This document shows positions 34,001 to 46,200 of a stretch of 64,000 nucleotides of DNA, piece by piece. The notes beneath the pieces were generated by a model, which was given only the letters and a program-made list of their open reading frames with translations, had not been told where the DNA came from and ran no database searches. Source of the stretch: Euleptes europaea (taxonomy: Eukaryota; Chordata; Lepidosauria; Squamata; Sphaerodactylidae). Position 1 is the stretch's first letter; each line of letters begins with the position of its first letter. The DNA lies in assembly GCF_029931775.1 (NCBI RefSeq), contig NC_079328.1:10902501-10966500 (forward strand). The letters run 5' to 3'. The translations under genes and the position numbers were made by a program.

Positions 34001-36011
34001 AGCTGCAGTACTGCAGTCCAAGCTCTGCTCACAACCTGAGTTCGATCCCAACGGAAGTCGGTTTCAGGTAGCTGGCTCAAGTTTCACTCAGCCTTCCATC
34101 CTTCCGAGGTCGATAAAATTAGTACCCAGCTTGCTGGGGGTAAAGGGAAGATGACTGGGGAAGGCACTGGCAAACCACCCCACAAACAAAGTCTCCCTAG
34201 AAAACGCCGGGATGTGACATCACCCCATGGGTCAGGAATGACCCAGTGCTTGCACAGGGGACCTTTACCTTTTACCTTTAGAGTTCATATGTCCAAAGAT
34301 GCTGCTTTGTTTCTTCTCCCAAACACATTGAGCCTGGCCGCATAAGCCTTTCCTACAGGTGGACAGTATGATAAAGCAGGAAGATCCTACCCTTGAGCCG
34401 ATAGAACACGGCACATCAGGATCTCTATCTCTCCCCCAGTTGTGGATTTTATTTTGTTTTTCATTATTATTTTTCTTTTTGGGGAAAACAAATACCAAGA
34501 TTACATCAGAAATGTTTATGAATTTAGCTCCTAGAAGCCTATACAACATACACTTGCAAACATTGGCTGGGACTTTAACCCAAGTTGAGGCTCTTCACTA
34601 TGTATTATCAAGACCCTACACTAGGAAAAGTGTCAGTGAAACGTGACTAAAAACATACCTTTTGAAAAATAATTGATGTTTCTGGTAGTGTATACTGGCA
34701 AGTTCGTGCGAGTGTCCCAGCCAGAGAGAATGACCACCAAGAACGTAGTGAAATCTTCCTTCTAGATTAGTTTTGGATTTTGCCTTTGAGCCAGTGTGAC
34801 AGCCAGCGAAACCTAGACAGGAAATGTGTGTGCTGTGGTAAGACAGCGTTGTGGACTTGCACGAAATTGTTAAGACGAATAGCACTGTGAGGACCATACA
34901 AGTATCTTCTTCAAGATTCAGATCCTTAAATATCGCTGCCCCATAAGACTGTCCTCTTCAATAGACTCACAAAGCCAGCTGCTTTCTTGGAACTCCTGAT
35001 GGGGATAAGAATTGCTGGTTTTCAGGATTGCTGCATTTCTTGATGTGGTTTACCAGCGTGGTATAGTGGTTAGGAGCAGTGGACTCTAGTCTGGAGAACC
35101 GGATTTGATTCCCCACTTCTCCACATGAAGCCAGCTGGGTGACCTTGGGCTAGTCACAGTTCTCTTAGAGCTCTCTCAGCCCTGCCTACCTCACAGGGTG
35201 TCTGTTGTGGAGAGGGGAAGGGAAGGTGATTGTAAGCCGGTTTGATTCTTAAGTGGTAGAGAAAGTCGGCATATAAAAACCAACTCTTCTTCTATGGCCA
35301 CTGGCCTATTGGCCGTCAGGTACCTTGTACCATTTTACTCACTGATCAACCCAGTTTAAAGGAGCTTAGAGGAAATGCAGAGAAAGAATAATGGAGCATA
35401 CATGACTCTTATCTGCTAGTAACGCAGGTCATGTGGAAAAATGTGCTTGCACACTTAAAAGGAACTTGATACTTGTGGATAACTCCTTTAAGCACCTTAT
35501 TCTTAAATAGTAGCTTTCTGGAAATAAAACCCAGTAAAATCCCACAACAAGGCTTGGCTGTAGAGATTGTTTCATTCCCTCTGTTTTCATTGTCCAGCCA
35601 TTGTGGCTGTGAAGGAACCAAGCTGCTGCATCACCCTTCTTCTCCCCCTCAGTCCCAAAATCAGGTGGTACTGTAATTGCATACACATGTAGTCAAGGAA
35701 CTCACTGCTAGGGGAAAGTTTGGGCAGAGCGGTATTGACAGCAGTCGCTTGGGAGTGTTTCAGGGGCTGAGCCTGAGGAGGGGAGGAGCATCATGAACAT
35801 CGTGACATCACTTCTAGCTAGGTGCTCAGAGGTGATGTCACAGTAGCTGCAATGCTAGTCTGGGAATTTCCCAATCACTGTGGTAAATACTTACATATAC
35901 ACTTTCTGTTTTCACCCAGAGTTTGGCAGAGAGACGAGTGTACCGCTGAACAACCTGAACATGGTCCAAGTTGCCAAAGCTTTAGAGACTGTTATAAATA
36001 GCAAAGCATAA
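30891..36011 (+). CDS. NDUFA2: NDUFA2, NADH dehydrogenase complex I accessory subunit
   Basis: Coding exons 30891-30985, 32777-32883 and 35920-36011 total 294 nt, 97 aa plus stop (human 99 aa). Splice sites: donor GTGGGC, acceptor TTGCAG, donor GTGAGT, acceptor CCCAG. The protein begins [20 protein letters not shown] and contains [36 protein letters not shown] and the end [16 protein letters not shown]2 is a small thioredoxin-fold subunit of the NADH-oxidising arm of mitochondrial complex I, facing the matrix. The two conserved cysteines fall at residues 22 and 56. The start was chosen because it matches the family length and lies in exon 1 of the CpG island. The gene is head to head with IK and converges with TMCO6. 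Confidence 0.97.
31040..31660. other. NDUFA2 intron 1, first part
   Basis: GC-rich edge of the CpG island, then ordinary intron sequence. Around 31615-31655 a short CTTATGGGGTGGCCATAAG segment resembles the RTE-type tail of the 5S-headed SINE at 47836-48037. Confidence 0.4.
31664..31886 (-). mobile_element. tRNA-headed squamate SINE (AAGAAGAGTTGG-tail family)
   Basis: Reverse-oriented copy from AGAAGGAGAGTTGGC to ACTGCATCACACTGT, with GGATTTGAACCCGG B box. In NDUFA2 intron 1. Confidence 0.75.
33085..33242 (-). mobile_element. CR1-type LINE 3' tail
   Basis: Begins TAGAATCATAGAGTTGGAAG, the complement of the CR1 3' end, and runs through CCCCCTGCACAATGCAGG. Same family as 50694-51190. In NDUFA2 intron 2. 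Confidence 0.75.
33548..34330 (-). mobile_element. CR1-type LINE 3' end, second family, split by a SINE
   Basis: AACATAAGAAAGGCCATGCT through GTTCCACAATATAACTATGC matches the 3' end of the CR1 at 55186-62312, including the last RT residues. The Sauria SINE at 33977-34278 interrupts it near its right side. In NDUFA2 intron 2. Confidence 0.75.
33977..34278 (+). mobile_element. Sauria-type SINE
   Basis: The tRNA-like head GGGGCAGAGTGGTAAGC, B box GAGTTCGATCCC, Bov-B-like body and CCTTTTACCTT tail are present. An 11 bp duplication TAGAGTTCATA flanks it (33966-33976 and 34279-34289). More complete than the copy at 4215-4458. Confidence 0.85.
34340..35050. other. NDUFA2 intron 2, no feature seen
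   Basis: No frame flanked by splice sites and no repeat that I recognise. Confidence 0.4.
35053..35295 (+). mobile_element. tRNA-headed squamate SINE (AAGAAGAGTTGG-tail family)
   Basis: A good full-length copy: CCAGCGTGGTATAGTGGTTA head, ATTTGATTCCCC B box, TGACCTTGGGCTAGTCACAG middle and ACCAACTCTTCTTCT tail. Confidence 0.8.
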
Positions 36012-36086
36012 TACATGGTACCTGCAATCAAGAGTCTAAATCCAGCTGTGATGCATGTATGGATGTAACTTTAATTTAAACTGCAT

Positions 36087-36092
36087 ATTAAA
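36087..36092 (+). promoter_or_regulatory. Putative NDUFA2 polyadenylation signal
   Basis: ATTAAA 76 bp after the stop codon; the short 3' UTR is usual for this gene. Confidence 0.5.
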
Positions 36093-36099
36093 ATATGGC

Positions 36100-37205
36100 T
36101 TCCAAACATGGCTCAAATATCTGTTTTAGCCAAGTTGCAGGTTGATTCTTCCAACTCTGTTGTGTTAACGGTGGGGGGAAGAGGGAGAGAAGCGGCTGGA
36201 AACTTGTTGACTTTTCCTCTGCTCATGAACCTTGGTATGGCTTCTACTAAGCTAACCAGGTCAAAGGACTGCAGAAGAACACCACATCCAGGAGAAGCTT
36301 TGGCAAGAGATTCATTTGGAGATCACAAGGCTCCTCCCTCCCTGATGCTACCACTTGGCCTCCGGCCGTTGTGCCACGCAACACCCAGAGCTCACTCTCT
36401 CAGGCCTCAGACTAGGGAAAGCGGGGGGGACAGGGTTATGGCACCCAAGTTCTCCCAGTCTTTCCTGGATCGTTATTGCCCACACCTGAGATTAGGACAG
36501 GGGCTCCTTTTCCTCTGTTCTCCTGCCTGGTTGTGCAGCCTCTATTTAAGCTCCCTCTCTGCCCCCTGCCATTCATCCCCAGCCCTACAGCCTGAGCCAT
36601 CATCTGGGCCAGGGGTTGGAGCACCACTCCCCTCAGTCACCTGCCCCACCCTCTCACTGGCACGCTCTCAGAAGGGCCTCTATTGGGCTGACTTTCCCAG
36701 CTCTCCACAGGCCCTTGCCCTGCCCAGGTTGTTGCAGGGATCGTCAAGCTCCTGGCTTGCTATTGTGGAGCCTTTCCCCCCCCCCGGCCTTGTTGGGTCC
36801 TTGGCGCTGGCCAATGACATCATCAGCTAGGGACTAATTTTCTGCAGCCCAGGAGTGGTGGCGGGGTCCACATTCACTGGCTATAGCTGTCATCAACCCA
36901 GGGGCTTGTTCTGGAGGCTCTGCATCACGGGGCTGCAGGAGGTGCTAGGAAGGTGGGCAAGTACTGCTTGGCTCCAGGAAAATCCCTAGACTCGATGGGG
37001 GTGCCAAGGCCAGTCCTGGTGCAGATGGTGATAATGCCCTTCCCAAAGGGAGAGAAGAAGTGCTTTCTTGGGGGAAAAGCCAGTACAGGTGGCATGTCTC
37101 TGGTTCAGTTTTTTGTTTATAACAAAATATATATAAACAAAATTTTGTTTATAACAAAATACAGATCAAGATATGATCTGTATATACTACAGCTCAGCTG
37201 AAACC
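36100..37205. other. Intergenic stretch between convergent NDUFA2 and TMCO6
   Basis: GC-rich to about 36840, with a 240-codon plus-strand open frame that shows no family resemblance. A small AT palindrome (about 37115-37165, TTTGTTTATAACAAAAT) follows. TMCO6 shows no AATAAA before its partner gene, so its 3' end was not placed. Confidence 0.4.
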
Positions 37206-40200
37206 TCAAGTGGACAGTCCTGAGGCAGCTACCAGCTGGCTGGCAATTCTCATGAGCGCCTCAACCTTCTCTTGCAACTGTGGGTTATCCCAATGTCGCG
37301 CTAGAGCCTGTAGTCCAGACTGATCCACAAAGTCAAGGGCAGCCTGAGTTGAGAGAGAGGGAGACATTCAGGTTAGACTTGCTGTTGAGTTCAGTGACAC
37401 ACCTGCAGCCTGAGCGCAGTAATACATGTCAAATGCAATCTGTACCTCTGGCCAGTGTAGGAAGATGAGGTGTGCCAGTTCCAGAGCTTGATCCGCTGCT
37501 TGGTCATCAGAAAGAGCGAGGGCGCCAAGCAGAGAAGGAAGCCCGGCCTTCTGGTGCAGGGCCTGGCAGTGAGCAGGGCCCTTGGCAGCAATGTTGCACA
37601 ACACCGTTAGAACCTGCAGAGCAGGACAACAAACGACAGTGGCTGGTCACTTGCCATTCTAGTTTGGATAGAAATATCAAGGACCTCTGGAGCATTAAAT
37701 ATCTTCAGCTTTCCTTTATTCTGCTTGCTTACACTTTTCCTTGCCTCCCCTCCTTGAGATGCAGGTGTTCAGGCAGTACAGCAACTGGAGCCTTCTCCCT
37801 TATTGATTCAGCGCTCGTTAGTCAATCTGGCTAAGTTCCTCTACAATAGAAGTCAACTTACAATCCCTCTTGAGGATAAGGTGATACAGTGCTGTACTCA
37901 CTTAAATTGTCAAGGCTAAACAAACCTTCAGCTTTATGCCTGAGCAAACCACAATATTCCATTCCCCCTTGTTTCAAAATCATGGTTCCTGGTAAAGCCA
38001 AGTGCTCGCATCAGCGATCAGGACGGTATGTGAGACAAAAATATGCAGAGTTTGAAGGGCAGCATGTGATAAAATGAAATGATAATATCCAGAAGACGAT
38101 GATGGAAAGGGGAGGCAGGGCAAACTGACAGGGAAGCCAGATTCAGGTTCCCGGGAAAGGGTGGGCTGAAAAGGGGTCACTGTGTGTTTGGTTATTCAGT
38201 TAGCTACACTAAGTCCATGGCCTGAAATCCACGCCAACCTTGTAAAAGTCAAGAATATGGAACAGAACAAGTACAAATACAAACTGGTGTGTGTGTGTGT
38301 GCCATCAAGTCACAAATTACTTATGGCAACCCCATGGGGTTTTCAATGAAAGAGTCGTTTGGAGAAACAGTCCCACATAGTTAATTTTGTAAGATTCACC
38401 GGTAAACAGATACTGCAAAATGAAATTGGCTATATGATGTCCCACAAGTTTTTTTGGTTTTATTGTTGTTGTTTTTTAAACCTTAGTTGTTTTTTACACC
38501 TTAACAGAACAGACTCTCAATTTTACACTGAAAACACCCTTCGAATCCACTTTTAAAAGCAGTCTTTTATTTAGTATCTCGATGGGGAGCCCTTGTTAGT
38601 CTGTCAGCAGTAGAAAAGAGCAGGAGTCCAGCAGCAAGAGATACAGCTGTATGAAGAAGTGAGCTATGGTTCATGGAAGCTACTACCCTGCCAGGAATTT
38701 TGTTAGTCTTTAAGATGCTACTGGACTCCTCTTTTCTACGGTTATTTAGTATCTGACAGGCAACATGTGACTCATTCAGGGAGGAGAGTCTGGTCCTCTA
38801 AATATCAAAACAGTCCCAGCTGAAGTCCTTTTAAAAAAAAATTGTTTAACTATCATACTGCAAAAAAAAAAAAAAGACTTCAGACATTGCAGCAAGCTGC
38901 AAGAAACTGCAACTGGACAAGAACAGTTTCTTGCCATGCTTGCGTGCACGCTTTCCATTCCAGACCCTCCCTTTTGCTCCAGCCCTAATTTGCTCTAATA
39001 CTCGAGTTCAGGTATCTCAGAAAACTGCCCCCAATGCCAGGATTATACACCTCAGCGAAGTCCCAGTGCAGAATCCTGATTTGCAGAGAATAAACCATGT
39101 CCGATCGGCCAAGGCCTTGGATTCTGACTTCAAGGCAAACTGGAATCTGTTTGAAAAGGGAAGTTTTTCATCGAGCTCCACCCACGAGAGCAGGAGGGAG
39201 AGGGCGGGGTGCAGCAAGGGGTGAGCGTGAGCATGGCAATAAGCCATGTTCATGCTAAAGCATAAAGTTCAATTACAGCCTGTTGTGCCATCTGGAGTGC
39301 TGGTTTAGATTTACACACTCTGTGGTTGCCGAACTCCCCAACATTCATAAGGGCAAAGCGTGTTTGTCATGAATATGATATCTGTACAGCTCCCGGCTTG
39401 CCGTGCCCTACACCTTACATGACAGTTAGCCGTGGCCTTTATGGGCCTTAACAAAGTTCCAGATTGAGCTCTGACAGAATCAGATTGATTCAGTTTGATT
39501 CAGCCTCATGAAATATGCCTGCATTTCTGAGGAACGGATATTTGTGTGACGCGTATGGTCAGCATGCTCTTTTGTGAGAACCGACTTTGCTGCTTGAAAC
39601 TGTTTACACAACTGGGAAGCAGAAACAACTGCTTAGAAAAAGGGACTGTTATTCAGAGTGAGGCAGAGCCTGAAATGATGCCACAGAAACTGCTCTGGCT
39701 TAAACATGCCTGTTCATGTTTGTTCCTTATCCTGCCATTTTTATTTTATTTTAAAATAAAACCTTCAAAAGGATGCACTGCTTTTAAAAAAAAGTGTTAG
39801 GAGAATAATTCGATTGATGGATTCTCCCCCTTTTTGGATGGACAGAAGACTGGCTACCTCTTGTAACTGGGCAGCTGACAGTACATAGTTGCCCCAAGTA
39901 GCGAGTCATCAGATATCCCCAAAAGGGACACCTGTGACACTTATACCAGCTTCCAACTTAACCTCAGCCCAAAATTCTATCAGGTGAAGAGCCAGACATC
40001 TTCTTCACAGTTGTACAACATGATCAGGCAGCTCCAGATCCTATATAGCCAGGAGGGGGAAGGAAGGGGAGATTCTATCCCAACCCCAACCAGTCTTGTT
40101 ACCTACCGGCACGCTTGCTTTCTGGCAATGTAAGAGCTGCAGTAGAGATGGAAAGAGGTCCAGGCTCAGCAGAACATAACACAATGTGGGGTCGTCAGCT

Positions 40201-43200
40201 GGGAAAAAGCAGGATGTAAAAAAGCGTCAGAAGTTGCTTCTGGCATTTTCTGTTCTATTAAGAATAGACTGCAGGAAGGGCTCCCAGGAAGGGCCACGTA
40301 CACAGGAGATGCAGAGGAGGAGTACAGCAGGGAGCTGAATTAGGCTTTGAGGACTTCCTTCTTTGGTCCTGGACTACTCAGCCAGGCCTGGGTATGCACT
40401 ATGCATAAACATGGTATACCTGGCAAGACACCTATGGTTTTGCTGAAAAGACCTTCCTGTAAGATAGTCTCTCTGAAGTGGTTAAAAGGCTCTGAATGCA
40501 AATGTATGTTAATACTGGCGCCAGTTCATTGGGACTAAGGATATCTACCTGCTCTTAGAACCATCCAGGTGATTCACCTGGCTTTTTTGCAAGAGTCTGA
40601 CAGATGTGAGAGAGCAGCAACATTAGCTCAGTTCAGTTTTTTCAAGGGCAAAGTCTACAAAGCCCACAAGTTGTTGGACTCAGCAATACCAGATGTTGCG
40701 CTTCCTCTCCTAGTTGGAGCAAGCCTCCACACTCCAAGTGAAAGGGACGCACCTGTGAGGTTATTAAGCAGCCATAAACACTCCAGCACCATGAAGAGGT
40801 GCTTGGCCACGAAGGTCCTGATGAAGACAAACACAGCCCTCAGGAGGCACTCCGCTTGTGCCTGGCGTTCACCACTACAGGTGTCATCTTCAGCAAGGAG
40901 GTTGCTAACGCACCGCACCACAGGACAGACCAGCTGGAAACAGAGGGGAAGAAGGTGTGCTCAGGAGAAGCCGGGCCGCCAGTCGGCAACCCAGCAAGAG
41001 CCCTCCAATTTACTTTACCAGTTCCAGACCCTCGGCAGAAGATGGCGTCACCGTGGAAGCCAGCGCCAGCAACAGCTGCACGAGAGTCGGCAGGGCCCTC
41101 TGGGAGATCAGCAGTGAGTTGTTCACCCGGCTGAGGGAAGAAGGAAAGCGGAGGAGTGCAAGTGGCGTGAGGCGTTGGGGTTGCTGCCTCTTTCCCTCCC
41201 ATTTCTTAACAGCAGAATTTATTAAAAGGCTTTGTTCCAATTTCACTTACTCACAGTTCAGGATAAATTTTTTGAGTTTTTTTTTGGGGGGGGGCAGATT
41301 GCCACAGAAATCCAGAATGGTCTAGGAATGTGTGTTGGACTTTGGCTATTAAAGACTTGAGCCATCCATAGACAGAGGTTGGGAGCAATCCTATGCAGGT
41401 CAATTCAGCAGTAAGCCCCACAATATTAAATGGAACTGATTTACTTCATTTATATCCCGCATTTCTCCACAATAGGAACCCAAAGCAGCTTACATCCTCC
41501 TCCTCACCTCCACTTTATCCGCACAACAACCCTGTGAGGTCTAAGCTTTTGTGAGCCAAGCCAAAGGTCAGTATCCCAACCTTTCTCCTCAACGCAGACA
41601 GACCCAAAGCAGCTCACACTGTCTCCTTCATTTTATCTTCACAAAAACCCTTTGAGCGAGGTTAGACTGAGTGTGTGTGACTGGCCCAAGGTCACACAGC
41701 AAGCTTCCATGGCAGAGTGGGGATTAGAATCCAGATCTCCCAGATCCTAGTCCAACACTCTAACTGCTGTACCACATTGGCTCTCAGGAAAGTGTTCTTA
41801 GGACTGCAGCCTTTGTCTACTATCTAGCCTCCCCCCGTTCTTATCCTGTCTTACAGGAAGGGGTTGTACTAAGTGTTCTATCAATTTGCTCTGTAAAAGA
41901 TGTGGCTCATGTGGAACTAATTGTGTTAATTTCATGCAAGCAGCATCCATTTTCAAGCTTACAGCAGGTACCATTTTACTCAGTGCTCAGCATTCACATC
42001 ATCCCTCTCTAAAGCACGCAATTCAACAGAACAGTGATTCAACAGACACCAAGAAATTTGTCCCTGTCAAATTTGTGATCAGTTATGGGTAACAGCAATT
42101 TATGCAGTCCTGGAAATTAAGGCCCATAGCATTTGGAAGCAAACAGTCATACAGATTCTGACCATGTATCTAGGACAAGTATTGGGGAGCTATTCTCCCA
42201 GGGGGAAAAGGAAAGGAGAAAACAAAGCAGGGGGAATAAATCTCTTCCTAAGCAGATTAGATTTTTCTTTCTTCTTATCTCCTTGGTAAAGAAGTGCCAT
42301 CTGTTTCCAGGAAAACTATTTGGGCCTGACAGATTTAGTTCCTACTCTCTGTAATAAGCTGACTGTGACAGAAACTCTAAAACCTTTCTAGGGCTCAGGA
42401 ATGCCCCCTAGAGCATCTGGGATCTTGGACACCTTGAGTTTACACGAGAATAACCCATTCCACATGTGGCCATCCTGTGGAATTTAATCCCTTTTAGACA
42501 ATAGGAGAACCAGTTTGAACAAGACCCCATTTGTCATGGAAGTTCCAGACCATTAAGAGATTCTTGGGGGTGGGACTATTAAGTACTAATTTTCTGATTG
42601 GTAACAGTAGCCTCTGACATCAGAGATGAGGCTTTGCATAGGATTGGCTAAATCAGCTTGTCATTCTTACGAGGCTGCCTCAGGTCCAATTCCATTGACC
42701 ATAAATATCTAGACATTGGAGATTTTTCCTGGTCTGGGTTGGGCAGGGGTTAAACAGGAGGGTTGGGAAGGGGTTAAAAATCCTCCAACATCTTGCTACT
42801 ACGAGGAACTCTGCACATACTGTGAGGAACCTGCTATAGCCTGTGGGCTGTGTTATTGTGTGCCTTTTCCCTGAATTTTTTTGTTTTGCCCTTTTTCCAC
42901 CCCTTTTTTGAAACCAACAACCTTCCCCTCCCCCTTTTTCTCTTTTTTTACAATAAAACTTTTTAAAAGATCTTTTTTGGCTTAATTTAGTATAATCTAT
43001 TCCTCTTCCCTACGTGCTAGTTCACACAGGTGCTACATAGTTTGTTATAAAATATCTTACAAGGTTTCCACCTTGTTACTTGGTTATTGTTCTAGTACTG
43101 TGCTAGAAGGACACCTTCTCAGTGGGTTGGTCTAGATGTTCCCAAGAGGTCCCTGAGCGGTGGCAGCTGGTTGCCAGGGTGCTTCATAGGGAACACTGGG

Positions 43201-46200
43201 TCTAAGGGAGTTTCTCAGCAAGGAAAGGCCAGCGTGGTATAGCAGTTTAGAGTGGTAGACTCTAATCTGGAGAACAGGGTTTGATTCCCCACTCCTCCAC
43301 ATTAGTGGCAGACTCTAATCTGGTGGATCCGGGTTGGTTTCCCCACTCCTCCACATGAAGCCAGGTGGGTGACCTTGTGCTAGTCATAGTTCTCTCCGAA
43401 CTCTCTCAGCCCCGCCTACTTCACAAGTTGTCTGTTGTGGGGAGAGAAAGGAAGGCCGGTTTGAGACTCCTTAAAGGATGAGAAAGTCGGGTATAAAAAC
43501 CAACTCTTCTTCCCTCCTTCCATAACACTGACCATCAACAGATTTTACTTGAGTGTGTCACTGAATTAAGTCTCACCCATGCTCTAGCCACTTGCATCCT
43601 TAACCCCACTGTGCACTACCAACAGCTTAGGCAATTCACCAGATCCCTGCTTCAAAATCAAATCCCTGTTATTTGTGCTCTACCGAAGCACCCTTACCTG
43701 CAAACAATGTAGTGCAGGCACCATGCAAATTCCACTGCAACACCCATTCCCTGCTCCAGGCTGGAGCAAACTAAGCGAAGGATATGTTGGGAGAGGCCAG
43801 CATCTAGGACCAAACTGGAGACAGGAAAGAAAGAGATCAAATAAGTTTCCTTGTTAGTTATTGGGAGAATTAAGCAGGCAAGCAGCAAATAGCAGGCTTG
43901 GGCAGTACAAGAGAGAGAAATAGAGCTGCTCTGCCCAATGAGAGGCTCTGACATGGCAAGAGAAACTGCCAAGACCATGAAACCAACTCCTCTCATTTTT
44001 GCAAAGAGGCAGCTGAAGCTGGAATATGTCCTTTGGACAAACAGCTGCCTGCTGGAGCCGACTGAGTCAGTCTCCCTCCTTGCTGCAGGCCCTTGAGACC
44101 AGCTCGAGACCAGACCTTGAGAAAGAATACGGAGTGTGCATGCAACAGAGTCTCATGCTCCGGTGTGCAGATTCCTTCTTCTAACATCTCAGAGGAAGGT
44201 AAGTTTGTATCTCACAGGTGCACACACCCACCCACATATCCAATTCACAATTGGGTAAAATGGAGAGATCATTCTGCTTACGGGATGATTTCTTCTGCGG
44301 CTTCCTTTGACTGCAAGAGCTGCGATAGGGCATAGCCCACACCTTCCTGCACTGCCAGGTGAGGGGACTGAAATCAGAGGATGCAACATTGATGGGGAAT
44401 TTATTGCAGGTTCCAAACGAGGGCTGCCCAATGATGCACTCCAAACAAAAAAGAGCCGTTAAAGTAATCCTTTATTAAAAGCTCAAGCTGAGAAGTTTAC
44501 TTAGTCTAAGGTACTTGAAGATAGGGAAGTTTTACTGAGCTCATTATGCATACAACTTTTATAGTTTTAATGACATCACAGCATTACTAGGGAAGAACTG
44601 AAAAAGCAAAATTATCCCATCCAATTAGACATAAGTATTGACACATTCATGCAACTTAGAAATTGTATCTAGCTTCTTGTAGCTACGGGTGGGGACTCAA
44701 AATTCTACTCTGTACCATCTTATCAGCACTCAAGGGGAGAAGCTTTGTCTTTGACAATTAGTCTTTTCAGAATAGCAAAGTCAGCATAAAAACTTGCCAG
44801 GGTACAAAGGCTCATTTTCAGCCAGAGAAACCTAGCAGACAATAAAGATGGTTCCGCTTATGCAAAGTTAAAACTCTCCCACAGCATTCATCAGGCAATG
44901 ACTTGGGCTCAGAAGCACCCTATGCACCAAGGAGGAAAGAATGGGAGGAACAAAGAGCTCAGCACAGGCTATGCTTCAGTTCCATTCCACATAGTAAATA
45001 GAATAGCTGCTCAACACCTCAAATAGCCACACAGCCCCAGACAGCAAAGGTGTGGCAAAGGGCCTTGTGCAGAGATTGCAAATTAGGGGAGAGCTCAGAA
45101 GCCCTTCTGTATTTCTTTAAAAAAAAATATCCAACTGCCAGTTGTGAGCTCGACAGCACCCTCAACACGACAAAGCTGCTCTCTGCAGAGCACCCTCATT
45201 TGGTTGTGGGCTGAAGTTCAAAAGTGGCCTGGTCTTAGGGCAAAAAAGCCCAGTATTCAATGATTCAAACATATCCATTATCCACCCCCTCTAAATTTAT
45301 TAAGAGAAAGTGAGAATATAACAATAAAAGAAAATGGAAATATAACATTACTAAAATACTCATAATACAAATTCTTGAAAAGAAATGAAATCCATGCTGC
45401 TAATATAACTAAAATATCCATAACAGTGAACCAAGCGATACTCTATTTATCTAAAATCCGCACGGTTATTACATCACTCCCTCGCTGCAATTTACACAAT
45501 GGAGTGTCTGTTCCATCCTTGAAAAAAAAATCAAACATGTCCATTATCCTAACAAGTCACATGGGCAGTCAGGATAGACTGGGTTACATCCCCACCCACC
45601 CCAAGTTTACTGCTCTAGAGCAGGGGTCTCCCAACCTTTTTAAGCCTGCAGGCACATCTGGAATTCTGACACGGCATGGTGGGCATGACAAAATGGCTGC
45701 CACAAAATGATTGCCACAGCTTAATTTCAGTAACACAGAGTAGATCCTTGTGCCTGGGGGGCAGCTGCTGCCAAAGCAACATTTTAAAAAATCAGCACAG
45801 CCAATCAGATCTCCAATAGTCAGAAGCCCTGCTGGCCCCACTCCCTACCTGACCCCACCCACGTCCTAAAAAAATTGGTGGGTGCCAGAAGAGGTGTTGG
45901 CGGGTGCCATGGCACCCACTGGCACCATGTTGGGGACCCCTGCTCTAGAGACACATGCTACTCAAAAGAGGAGAGCAGGCTTGCCCCACACAGTCGTGGA
46001 CGCCCTCAAAGGCACATGCATGTTCAAGTTGACCTGGGGTGGCTTGGGAGGCGCCATTGTTTTTCAGACAGCTTCAGGTGTGGCAGAACTACCAGACAGT
46101 CCCTGGGTCCAACGGGGTGTGCAGTGATGAGCCACAGGGATCCAGACTCTCCCCTTTTCCCTCCTCTCCCCTGTTGCAAGAGGTCCTCAGAATATGGCTT

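Noticed and set aside
36108-36830. 240-codon plus-strand open frame after NDUFA2
   Set aside because: Pro/Ser/Leu-rich, lies in the NDUFA2 3' flank, lacks splice or initiation context and recognised domains.
42366-43200. Complete endogenous retrovirus
   Set aside because: Only LTR-like signals are present, with no internal coding region or paired LTR. Kept as a low-confidence solo LTR.
45375-45710. 111-codon plus-strand frame
   Set aside because: Crosses the border of the hAT element at 45621 and has no family match.
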